From Edaphochlamys debaryana (taxonomy: Eukaryota > Chlorophyta > Chlorophyceae > Chlamydomonadales): a stretch of 64,000 nucleotides of DNA. The notes below the pieces were generated by a model that was not told the origin of the DNA, did no database searches, and saw only the letters and a program-made list of their open reading frames with translations. Every line of letters starts with the position of its first letter. The first letter of the stretch is position 1. The translations under genes were made by a program, and so were the position numbers. Shown one piece after another: positions 33,321 through 44,239 of the stretch. Where the stretch lies: the NCBI GenBank assembly GCA_016858145.1, contig JAEHOE010000119.1, positions 186,001 through 250,000 of the forward strand, read 5' to 3'.

Positions 33321-36300
33321 TCAAGACTGTAGGACTGTCACCGTCAGCCGCGGGCCAGTCCGCGTCCGCAGGTCCTCGACGGCAGCGTCCGCACCGTGTG
33401 GCACCTCCGCGCCCGGAACCCAGGTGATAACCAGCGAAGCCAGGTTCCGCAGTGCGGCCAGGGCCGCCAAGGCCTCCGCGGGGAAGGCGCAGTGCTTCAG
33501 GGCCAAGACCTGGACATGGGAAGGGTGGGGCGCCCACAGCACGAGAGGCATGGGCACTGTCAGTGGCCTGAGCCTTCCATCACGCCACTTCCGGGGCACA
33601 GCAGGGGGAGGCATACGTGGGAAGCGCCTGAAGTCTGAGCCACGGGCCCCCTACACGCAAGCCTCAACCAAAGGGCCGCCGACTTTCTACGCACCCAGCA
33701 GGCAGGTAAGCAGGCCGCGGCATGATGCCTACTTTAGACAAAAGCCACTGGCGCATGCAAGGCTCTTGTGGGCCTTCACACTCACCTCCAGGCCGGGCAT
33801 GCAGCTGGAGATGGTCGCAAGGTCCGCAGCGCTGAGGGCGACGCCTACGAGCATCAGCGCCCCCAGTTCATTGGCGCCAAATGCGCTCAGCCAGCCGCCG
33901 TGGCCCCCGAAGCCGGGAGCGGGCTCCAAAGGCGGCAGCAGGAGGGGCACCGGGCCGTCGCCCTTGCGCCACGGGCCGTCGAGCACCAGCGTGTGGGCCC
34001 CTGACAGGAGCGCAGCGGCGCGGCACAGCGCCTCCTCGCCCGCCCGCGACAGCCGGCCGCCGGCGTCGACTGAAGTGGGGAGGGCAAGGCTCAGGCGCAC
34101 CCTGCCGCTGTCGCTGTCGCGAGGTGTGCTCCCTGCTCCTACCGCCACCTCTGTAAGGCTCGGCAGCGGCTCCAGGGCCGCCAGCGCCTCCACGGATTGA
34201 GGCCCCGACAGCCGCAGCGCCCGCAGCTGGGGCGGCAGCCCGAAGCGCGCCCCCGCCTCCACCTCTTCTGCTGTCCGCCCAACGCCTCCCGCGTGCAGCC
34301 GGGTGAGGGCCGTGAGGGCGGACAGGGAGGAGGCACCGACGATAGCGCCGCCCAGCCTCAGCTCCTGCAGGCTTGGCAGATCCGCAAAGCATTGGAGGTT
34401 GAGCCCAGGACCGCTCGCCTGGCTTGGCGGCTGGAAGGCGGACGCCGGGGGCGCAGGGCCGTCGGGAAGGGAGCAGCCGCTCAGGTCCAAGCTCTGCGGG
34501 CATGGGGATAGGGAGGGCAGCACGGTGAGGTATGAGCTGGGGATTGGCGGCACTGCCCTCACTGCTGTGGTCTGAGAGTGCCATCCCGAGAGCCTGCCGG
34601 TAATGCTCAGCCTCCGCTGCAAGGAGCAACACAACCGCCACAGCGCCACCCCATTAGCCTTGCACAAGCGCGCACAGCCAGGGATTGCTCGAGGACGGAT
34701 CAGCCATTGCCAGCCGTAATTCCTCCGAACATAATCGCCACGGGCATCATTTCTGCTGCCCGCCCACCCACCTCCAGGCCGGGCATGCAGCGGGCGATGG
34801 TGGCCAGGTCCGCGGCGTCGAGGGCGAAGCCACCCAGCCCCAGCTTCCGCAGTCCGTTGGCGGCCCATGCGCTCAGCCAGCGGCCGTGGCCCTCGAAGCC
34901 GAGGAGAAGCAATAGGTTGTCCTTGCGCGCCGCGCCTTCAAAGTGCAGCTCGTGTGCCGCTGACAGGAGTGCAGCGGCGCGGCAAAGCGCCTCCTCGCCC
35001 GCCCGCGACAGCCGGCCGCCGGCGTCGACTGAAGTGGGGAGGGCAAGGCTCAGGCGCACCACGCCAATCCCGCCGCCACCAGGCGCCTGCGGCCCCACGG
35101 CCACCTCCGTCAGACCCCGCAGCGGCTCCAGGGCCGCCAGCGCTTCCACCGCTTGGGGCCTCGACAGCCGCAAGGCCCGCAGCTGGGGCGGCAGCCCGAA
35201 GCGCGCCCCCGCCTCCACCTGTGATGCAGTCCGCCCAACACCTCCCGCGTGCAGCCGGGTGAGGGACGTGAGGCCGGACAGGGAGGACGCCGAGACCGTA
35301 GTGCCGCCCAGCCTCAGCTCTTGCAGGCCCCGCAACACCGCGAGGAAACGGAGGCTGAGCACAGGAGCTCTCGGCTGGCTTGGCGGCTGGGAGGCGGATG
35401 CCGGGGGCGCAGGGCCGTCGATCAGGGAGCAGCCGCTCAGGTCCAAGCTCTGTGGGCATGGGGATAGGGTAGAAGGCGCAGGAGAGCAAAAAAAGGCGTC
35501 AGAGCTACAGTACATGCCTGCAAGTGTATGGCCAATGAGCGGGGTGACGGTGTAGAGACTTGCTTCAGTGTCTACTCGTCAAGCATTAGGGGACGTCGGC
35601 AAGCAAGCACGCTCGCAATCACGAGGTTGGAAGTCGCACGCACTAAATTGCCGCCCATACGCTTTCAACACGGCAATAAGCTCACCCACCCACCTCCAGG
35701 CGGGGCATGCAGCGGGCGATGGTGGCCAGGTCAGCGGCGCTGAGGGCAAAGCCACCCAGCGTCAGCCCCCGCAGCCCTTTGGCGCCCCATGCGCTCAGCC
35801 AGAGGCCGTGGCCCTCGAAGCCGGGGGCAGGCTCCGAAGGCGGCAACAGGAGGGGCACCGGGCCGCCGCCCTCACGCCGTGCGCCGTACAACTCCAGCAC
35901 GCGTGTTCCTGGCAAGAACGCAGCGGCGCGGCACAGTGCCTCCTCGCCCGCTGGCGACAGCCGGCCGTCAGCGTCAAAGGACGTGGGGTAGGCGAGCGCC
36001 ATGTGCACCACGCCAATCCCGCCATCTCCAGGTGCCTGCCAGTCCCCCACTGCCACCTCCGTAAGGCTCGGCAGCGGCTCCAGGGCCGCCAGCGCTTCCA
36101 CGGATTGAGGCCTCGACCCCGACAGCCGCAGGGCCCGCAGCAGGGGCGGCAGCCCGAAGCGCGCCCCCGACTGGTGCTCCCATTTGGTAAGCGCCAAGGT
36201 TCCCGCGTGCAGCCGGGTGACGGACGTGAGGCCGGGCAGGGAGGAGGCACGGACGGTAGCGCCGCCCAGCCTCAGCTCCTGCAGGCTTGGCAGATCCGCA

Positions 36301-39300
36301 AAGCATTGGAGGTCGAGCCCAGGACCGCTCGGCTGGCTTGGCGGCTGGGAGGCGGACGCCGGCGGCGCGAGGCCGTCGGGAAGGAAGCAGCCGCTCAGGT
36401 CCAAGCTCTGCGGGCATTAAGCGAAAGGTAGGATGGGAGGGTGGGGAGAAAGGTGTGGCGTGCGACAGGAGTGCATTGCAAGCGAGTAGCCCTGATAGTG
36501 GTGGTCCGAGCGTGCCGGCATTGCTCAGCCTCCGCTGCGAGTAGCAACACAACTGCCAGACCACTAGTCTTGCAAAATATGAAGGGCGGACAGCTAGGGA
36601 TTGCTCGAGGACGGATCAGCCCTTGCCTCTTGCCTGACGTACTCTCTCCACACAACACTGCCACGGCACAATTACTGCTGCCCGCCCACCCACCTCCAGG
36701 CCGGGCATGCAGCGGGCGATGGTGGCCAGGTCTGAAGCGGTGAGGGCAACGCCACCCAGCACCAGCCCCCGCAGTCCGTTGGCGGCCCATGCGCTCAGCC
36801 AGCGGCCGTGGCCCTCGAAGCCGAGGAGAAGCGATAGGTTGTCCTTGCGCGCCGCGCCTTCAAAGTGCAGCTCGTGTGCCGCTGACAGGAGTGCAGCGGC
36901 GCGGCACAGCGCCTCCTCGCCCGCCCGCGACAGCCGGCCGCCGGCGTCGACTGAAGTGGGGAGGGCAAGGCTCAGGCGCACCACGCCAATCCCGCCGCCA
37001 CCAGGCGCCTGCGGCCCCACGGCCACCTCCGTCAGGCTCGGCAGCGGCTCTAGGGCCGCCAGATCCTCCACGTCCTGTGGACTTGACAGCCGCAAGGCCC
37101 GCAGCTGGGGCGGCAGCTTGAAGCGTGCCCCCGCCTGCTGCTCTCCTACTCTGAGCGCCACGCACCCCGCGTGCAGCCGGGTGAGGGCCGTCAGGGCGGC
37201 CAGGGAGGAGGCACGGACGGTAGCGCCGCCCAGCCTCAGCTCTTGCAGGCTTGGCAGAGCTGTGAGGCATTGGAGGTCGAGACCTGGAGTGCTCTCCTGG
37301 CTTGGCGGCTGGGAGGCGCATGCCAGCGGCTCGGGGCCGGCGACCAGGGAGCAGCCGCTCAGGTCCAAGCTCTGCGGGCATGAAGCGAAAGGTAGGATGG
37401 GAGAGCGGGGGAGCAGTGGGGGCAACCGGCAATGCCCTGATGCGGATGGCGTACGTCAGAGGCGCGAGGGCCTGACGGTAATGTTCTGCCTCCGCAGGTA
37501 GTAATGAAATTGCCACCCATTAGTCCCGCACGACCGCACACAGCCAGGGGCTCGCCAGAGGCAGATAAGGGACCAGCAGAAGCCAGCACAGTAATCTCTC
37601 CACACAGACCCACCACGGCATCGTAATTGCACCCCGGCCACCCACCTCCAGGCCGGGCATGCAGCGGGCGATGGTGGCCAGGTCCGCGGCGTCGAGGGCA
37701 AAGCCACCCAGCCCCAGCCCCCGCAGCCCGTTGGCGCCCCACGGGCTCAGCCAGCGGCCGTGGCCCGCGAGATGCCGCGGGTCGCCACCTGCAGAACACG
37801 GGCCGTCGAGCACCAGCGTGTGTGCCGCCGACAGGAGCGCAGCGGCGCGGCAAAGCGCCTCCTCGCCCGCTGGCGACAGCCGGCCGTCCGAGTTACGGAA
37901 GGACGTGGGGTAGGCGAGCGCCATGTGCACCACGCCGATCCCGCCATCTCCAGGTGCCTGCCAGTCCCCCACCGCCACCTCCGTAAGGCTCGGCAGCGGC
38001 TCCAGGGCCTCCAGCGCTTCCACAGATTGGGGCCTCGACCCCGACAGCCGCAGGGCCCGCAGCTGGGGAGGCAGCCCGAAGCGCGCCCCCGACTGGTGCT
38101 CCCATTTGGTCAGTGCCACACGCTCCCCGTGCAGCCGGGCGAGGGACGTGAGGCCGTACAGGGAGGAGGCACGGACGGTAACGTTGCCCAGCCTCAGCTC
38201 CCGCAGGCCCCGTAGCTCCGTGAAGCATTGGAGGTCAAGCACCGGAGCGCTCAGCTGGCTTGGCGGCTGGGAGGCGGACGCCGGCGGCGCGGGGTTGCCG
38301 GGAAGCGAGCAGCCGCACAGGTCCAAGCTCTGCGGAGACGGGGACGTGGGAGCAAAGAGGCGAAGGGCATCACACAAGGTGAAAAGCCTCGGTTGCCGGA
38401 GAGACGCTCGCCAAAGCTAAGAAGTTCAGGATCCGCAGCCGTCGCCCAACATCAACCTGTAGACTGAATTTGTACCATGTAACTACTGTGATAACCTCTC
38501 CATTTATACTGCCACGGCAACAAGCCCCGCACCCCGCCCACCCACCTCCAGGCGGGGCATGCAGCAGGCAATGGTGGCCAGGTCAGCGGCGCTGAGGGCA
38601 AAGCCACCCAGCCCGAGCCTCCGCAGGCCCCTGGAGCCCAAAGCGCTCAGCCAGCGGCCGTGACCCTCGGAGCCGGGGGCGGGCTCCGGAGGCGGTAGCA
38701 GGAGGGGCACCGGGCCGCTGCCGTTGCGCCAACCGACGTCAAGCATTAGCGCGTGCGGCGCTGACACAAGCGCAGCAGCGCGGCACAGCGCCTCCTCGCC
38801 CGCTGGCGACAGCCGGCTGTCCGCGTCTGCTGACGTGGGGAGGGCAAGCCACAGGCGCACCACGCCAATCCCGCCGTCGCCTGGTGCCTGCAGCCCCACG
38901 GCCACCTCCGTCAGGCTCGACGGAGGCTCTAGGGCCGCCAGATCCTCCACAGCTTGTGCCCTCGACAGCCGCAAGGCCCGCAGCTGGGGCGGCAGCCCGA
39001 AGCGCGCCCCCGCCTCCACCTGTGATGCTGTCCGCCCCACGCCTCCCGCGTGCAGCCGGGTGAGGGACGTGAGGCTGGATAGGGAGGAGGCGAGGACCAC
39101 AGCGCCGCCCAGCGTCAGCTCCTGCAGGCCCCGCAGCGCCGTGAAACACTTTGCATTGATCACGTCACAGCGACCGAAGCTGATTGCCAGGGCGCGCAGG
39201 GTCCCGCCCAGCGGGGCAAGCGCCGCTCCCAAGCTGGCGACCTGCTGTGGGTTGAAGCGCAGACCTGCCGGGCGGCTTGCGTTCATTGATGCCAGCTCGA

Positions 39301-40312
39301 GGGTGTCGAGCTGCGTCATGCCCGACAGGCGGCTGAGGGAGGGGATCGCGCCGTCGAGGCTGAGGTCCAGGTGGAGGCGGAGCGAGCGCAGCTGTGTGGC
39401 GGCCCCCAGGGCCGCCGCCAGTGCTTGCGGCAGCTCGTTCAGGTTGGGCCCGAGCTCGAGCCGCCGCAGGGCCGGCAGCAGAGGTGCTTGAGCAGCACCA
39501 CCCGCGCTGCCCCCGGCCTCCTCCGCCCTGCTGCCGGCGCGTGGAGCGCGGCTGGGCCCGAGCAGCACCGCTAGGCCCAAGGCCGCCTGCTGCTGCCTTG
39601 CGACCTGCTGAAGGTTTGTAGGCCGCTCCCAGGCTTTAAAGTCAAGTGAGCCGTCAACCCGGCCGTCCACCCCGTCACACAGCACGTTCAGCTCCTCCAG
39701 GCCCGGGAGGGCTGCCTCCGCTGCGCGAGCCGCCTCAGGCGTCAGGAGTCGCAGCGAGATCGTGAGCTTGGTGATGGGGGGTCGGCCGGGACTCGGGTTG
39801 CGGGGAACGGAGCGGAACAGCTGCTCACTGCGTGCGAGGGAGCACGCATGGGCGGCCCTCAGTCAGGGCTTCACTACTTGACCTAGGGGTGCAAGTTACG
39901 TTACCCTGTACAGAGAAGCTCAGATGTGAAGAGCTTCACGCCCTGGCAGGGTCAGGCTGCTCGGCTGCTACCTCCGCACTCACGCTGCACTGGGCACCGC
40001 ATCCCCCTCTGACTCTGGCAGCGTCAGCTCCAGCTCTTGGAGGCGACGCCAAGTGCCGCGCGCCAGCATGCCGCGCGCCAGCCGCAGCTGCGTAGCAGGG
40101 ACGATGACAGCCTCCGAGTCCACCGCGTTCCCGGCGCTCTGCCAAAGCAGGCGGACGTTTTGAACGGCGCCGCTGTCACTAAGAAGGTGCTCGAGGACGT
40201 GGGGGCCTAGGTCCAAGGAAATCAACAGAATGCCGACGGAGCCTCGCACCGCGGCTCTCGCACCGCGGCTCTTGTGCCATGTGACGCCGAGCAGCGAATA
40301 CCCGTGGTACTG
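33321..40312 (-). CDS. F-box-like/LRR protein, expanded paralogue C
   Basis: Eight exons in phase: 40312-39984, 39827-38546, 38329-37646, 37371-36694, 36407-35694, 35449-34772, 34493-33786 and 33509-33321 (TGA); about 1,753 aa. Exons 1, 2 and 8 match the three exons of paralogues A and B. Exons 3-7 are five extra LRR exons of 226-238 codons. Each starts SLDLSGCSL or similar, has LQELRLGG, LTRLHAG, LRALRLS, SLTEVAVG and GEEALCRAAA, and ends DLATIA.CMP.LE. All are bounded by phase-0 introns, so each can be gained without changing frame. Exons 3 and 5 are of one subtype and 4 and 6 of another. No ATG lies in the first exon; a 4-codon mini-exon at 40660-40649 (MRVA, GTGAGT donor) joins in phase but is only a guess. 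It is intact otherwise. Confidence 0.8.
34493..38329 (-). repeat. Tandem two-exon units of LRR gene C (period ~1.92 kb)
   Basis: Exon starts 38329, 36407 and 34493 are spaced 1,922 and 1,914 bp, and exon starts 37371 and 35449 are spaced 1,922 bp. Segment 36778-37035 matches 34856-35113 with only two differences in 258 bases. The unit of duplication is therefore two exons plus their introns. Confidence 0.88.
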
Positions 40313-41029
40313 CTGCAAAGGATGCAAGTGAAAGAGAACGCACTGAGTTCAGAGCTTAGGGTTTCGGTATACGCAGTGTGTGGTAAGCGGCAATGCGCGC
40401 AGGGGATTGGCTCCGTCACTGAGGTCAAGGGGGTTGCGGTTCCTTGGCTCCGCAACGGAGGTTCGAGCGGCGACGCTCGCTGACTTCGGGCCCTTACGGA
40501 GTTTGGGATACCGCAACTGCACACCGACGTGGTTACTTACTGCCTATGACGTCAACGCGTCCCCAGGCTCACCGCAGAGCCGCGCGAGTTGCAACCGGGG
40601 GGAGATGCCCAACTGCTGCTACGCGTGCACTTTGCGGAGGGCACTCACGGCAACCCTCATGTCTTGAAGCTCATCGCGTTAACTCAGACAGGCGGCGGGC
40701 AACAGCCTGCGTAGTTCTAGAGTGGCGGTTAGGTCGCCGAATTACTTCCAGTCGACAGGAGGAAGATAGCGAGGTATTACTTCTTACCTCTAGCTCTAAC
40801 CTCTACGTAGACGGAAGTAGTTCTGGAGGATGGGCTTCCGACCATTCCGAGATCGCCCTGGAACCCCCGCCCTCACCGCCAACGGCACCCCGCTGCTACG
40901 CATCGACGCTCCGCCACTACTTCCTCACTACTCACAACCCAAGGCCCTCGGCTCAGTCTGGCTCAGTACAATGCATGCGGAACGCAGTGTCGCCACAACG
41001 AACAGGGGTGCACACGAGCAGGCTGTAAC

Positions 41030-42137
41030 CCAAGGACTGTACTACAAGGCCTATGTGTTCCACACTTGGGCCACCATTTATCGGCACCAACGCTCTACAG
41101 GCACGCACGTCCGATAGGTAGATAACGGATCATGTGTGGTGCACGCCCAAGCCAGAGGCAGGTCAACGGGCGTCCGGCGCATCACGCACACTTGCTCCCT
41201 CAAGCCAGAGTCATGCGGCCCCCGCCCCCGCCCCCATTGTAGTGTGCATTCAAGCAGCATGCTGCCTATTTACAATACATACAAGATGTCAGAGGCAGAG
41301 GCCCATCAGCCGACCGCCCGCGAATCCAGGGTTACGGGCAGCCCGTTCGCCCCGACCGCCCACGTATATACGAGCATAGGGGCCGCAGCCTCGCCTGCTG
41401 CCGGCAAGTGCCCCCGCAACAGGCTCACATGCCCCGCCATCGTCGCGCCACACAAGGCGGGCCATTGCGGGGCGGGCCGGTCATACCCCCGCCCGCCCCC
41501 TAGGACACCTCTCGGGCACCAGCCCTAGCTCTGCTCTATCTGCTAGAGTCTATCATACTTGCCACCGCGGGCTTCATCGCTCTACAGCCGGGAGCCAGGC
41601 CGTGCCTTCGTGGCCGTCCCTGGCCACCCTCCAGGCCGTCAGTGCCGCTTGCTACCTTGCGCTAGCCTTGCCCCCAGGCACTAACAAGGCACGGGAAGCG
41701 AGGATCGGACTCCCTCTATCACAGCGGCCCAACACCCAACCGCGCCGCCGCCCCTGGGCAGGGGGACTCCACGGCCGTGCCGACGGCTCCTCACTCCACG
41801 GGCCGTCCCGTTCCCGCGTCCCTCTCCTTGATCGGGAGCTCGGCCCTCTCGTCCGAGGGCACCGCACCGCACGGGCCCACGCCCCAGGCTGCAGGGCCCC
41901 ACCCCGTTGCGGCCCCACCCCCGCCGTCCAGGCGCTGAGGGGCCAGGGCCGGCCGAGGCGGGGGGATTCGCACCGGCCCTGCCGGAACGCTCCAAGCCCT
42001 GGGCGCTGGTCCGAGCTGGATGGTGGACCCAAGCCGCTGCCCCGCTGCTTTTGGTGACGCAACCGCTGCCCCGACAGGCCCGCAGCTCCGGCAGCGTCTC
42101 CATAAGGCATCGAACAGCTCCGTTGCTCGGAGCCCCC
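41030..42137 (-). repeat. 3'-flank duplication block, copy 3 (gene D)
   Basis: Shares CAAGGCCTATGT near the left end with copies 1 and 2. It shares a stretch of about 80 bases with copy 1 (around 24580-24660 against 41930-42010) that appears identical. Confidence 0.65.
41270..41274 (-). promoter_or_regulatory. TGTAA polyadenylation motif, LRR gene D
   Basis: TGTAA on the minus strand about 865 bases downstream of the stop at 42138; function inferred from position. Confidence 0.35.
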
Positions 42138-44239
42138 TCAGGAATGTATCGTCACCGTCCGCCGTGGGCCCGGCCGCGCCCGCAGGTCCTCGAGTGCAGC
42201 GTCCACACCCGGCGGCACCTCCGCGCCCGGGGGGCAGTAGAGGCCCACCTGGGTCAGGCGCGGCAGTGCGGCCAGCACCGGCAGGGCCTCGGTGGGGAAG
42301 GAGCAGCCGTGCAGGGACAAGCGCTGTGGATATGGGAAGGGTGGGGACCCCACAGCACAGGAGGCAAGGGCAGCGTCAGAGGTCTTCATGATGGTCCAGC
42401 ATGCCACTTTGCCGCCAGTACGACGACATAAACCCGGGCCCACAGGTACGCCGCGGCATGACGCGTACCGACGCCCGCTTATCACAAGCCTTTGACGTAT
42501 GCAGGCCCCGCCCCCGCACAAGTGCGCACAGCTAGGTGCTCGCCAGGTAAAGAAAGATCCCAGGTGAAGCAAACAAACCGCAAGGGCTATTGGACAACCT
42601 GCCCACCCACCTCCAGGCTATTAGCCCCGGGCCCTGCCCACCCACCTCCAGTTCGGTCATATCGCGGGCGATGGTCGCCAGATCCGCAGCTCTGAGGGCG
42701 ACGCCATTCAGCCCCAGCCCCCGCAGCCCGTTGGCACCCAATGCGCTCAGCCAGCGGCCGTGGCCCTCGAAGCCGGGGGCGGGCTGCGACGGCGGCAGCA
42801 AGAGACGCCGCCGGGCGCCACCTGCAGACCACGGGCCGTCCAGCACGAGAGTGTGCGCCCCACCCAGGACCGCAGCGGCGCGGCACAGCGCCTCCTCGCC
42901 CGCTGGCGACAGCCGGCCGTCCGGGTAAAACGACGTGGGGTAGGCGAGTCTCAGGCGCACCACGCCAACCCCGCTGACACCAGGCGCCTGCGGCCCCACA
43001 GCCACCTCCGTCAGGCTCGGCGACGGCTCCAGAGCCGCCAGCGCTTCCACCGATTGGGGCCTCGACCCCGACAGCCGCAGTTCCCGCAGCTGGGGTGGCA
43101 GCCCGAAGCGCGCCCCCGACTGGTGCTCCCCTTTGGTAAGCGCCAGGGTTCCCGCGTGCAGGCGGGTGACGGACGTGAGGCCGGACAGGGAGGAGGCACG
43201 GACGGTAACGTTGCCCAGCCTCAGCTCCCGCAGGCCTGGCAGAGCCGTGAGGCATTGGAGGTCGAGCACAGGAGCGCTCGCCGGGCTTGGCGGCTGGGAG
43301 GCGGACGCCGGCGGCGCGGGTCCGGTGACCAGGGAGCAGCCGCTCAGGTCCAAGCTCTGCGGAGAGGAGGGTTGGGGGAGCAAAGAAGCGAAGGGCATAA
43401 CACAAGGATAAGTCCAGTGGGCGGCGTGGCGGTGCAAAGTCTCGGTTGCCGGAGAGACGCTCGCAAAGCCAAATAGTTCGGGATCCGCAGCCGTCGCCCA
43501 ACATCAACCTCAGGACTTGGCGGCTCGTTGAGATTGGATTTGCGCCATGCGACACCTTTAACAAGGTCTCCATGTAACACTGCCACGGCTATTAGCCCAG
43601 CGCCCCCTTCCCACCCACCTCCAGGCCGGGCATGCACCAGGCGATGGTGGCCAGGTCCGCATCTCTGAGGGCGACGCTCTTCAGGTCCAGGTTCCGCGCA
43701 CCCGCAAAGCTGGCGACCTGCTGAGTGGTGAAGCCCTGACCTGCCGAACGGTGCGGGTTCCGCAATGCAAGCTCAAAGCTGTCGAGCTGCGTCGCCGCGC
43801 CCCACACGCGCAGCACCGTCACAATGTCCTCGGATTCCACCGCGGCCCCGGCGCTTTTGCACAGCTGGCGGACGTCGCCGCTGCCACTGGTAAGGTGCTC
43901 GAAGGTGGCCTCGCCCTGAGGCTGGCCCGTCGGGGGCTGCTCTCCCGCCACACACCCCAGCTGGGTTGGCGCTCTTGACGCAGCCGTCGTCTTGCTACTG
44001 GGGGAGTCAGTGGGCTGCGAGGCCGGCTGCTGACTCGCAGCGGCCGGGGAGCCTGCAGGGGAGGCCTGCAGCATCGCGGCACCGGCTGACAGCAGTGCTA
44101 CCGCCATCAGAGCGAGTGGAGAGGCCAACATGTTGAGGGCCCGGTTGAGAGCCCAAACACACAGCACCGCTGCTGTCAAGGCAGCAGCAGGGCCGCCCCA
44201 ACGCCAGAGCGGACTGCCCTGGGCCTGGTGACGCTGCAT
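42138..44239 (-). CDS. LRR protein with N-terminal membrane segments, paralogue D
   Basis: Three exons in phase: 44239-43619, 43356-42646 and 42323-42138 (TGA); 505 aa, ATG at 44239. Exon 1 differs from the other paralogues. It begins with about 55 residues holding two hydrophobic stretches (AALTAAVLCVWALNRAL and LALMAVALLSAGAAML), then a Ser/Pro/Gln linker. After that come three short pieces homologous to separate parts of paralogue exons 1 and 2: DVRQLCKSAGAAVESEDIVTVLRV, LALRNPHRSAGQGFTTQQVASFAGA, and DLATIAWCMPGLE. It therefore looks like a condensed fusion of the usual first two exons by internal deletion. Exon 2 is an LRR exon of the same subtype as exons 3 and 5 of gene C; exon 3 is the usual cap. 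The protein is probably membrane-anchored, unlike A-C. Confidence 0.72.

Larger units (their letters stand above)
40313..42137. other. Intergenic with 3' flank of LRR gene D
   Basis: No supported gene apart from the possible 4-codon first exon of gene C at 40649-40660. From about 41030 it carries the third, more diverged copy of the 3'-flank block. A minus-strand TGTAA lies at 41270-41274. Confidence 0.45.
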
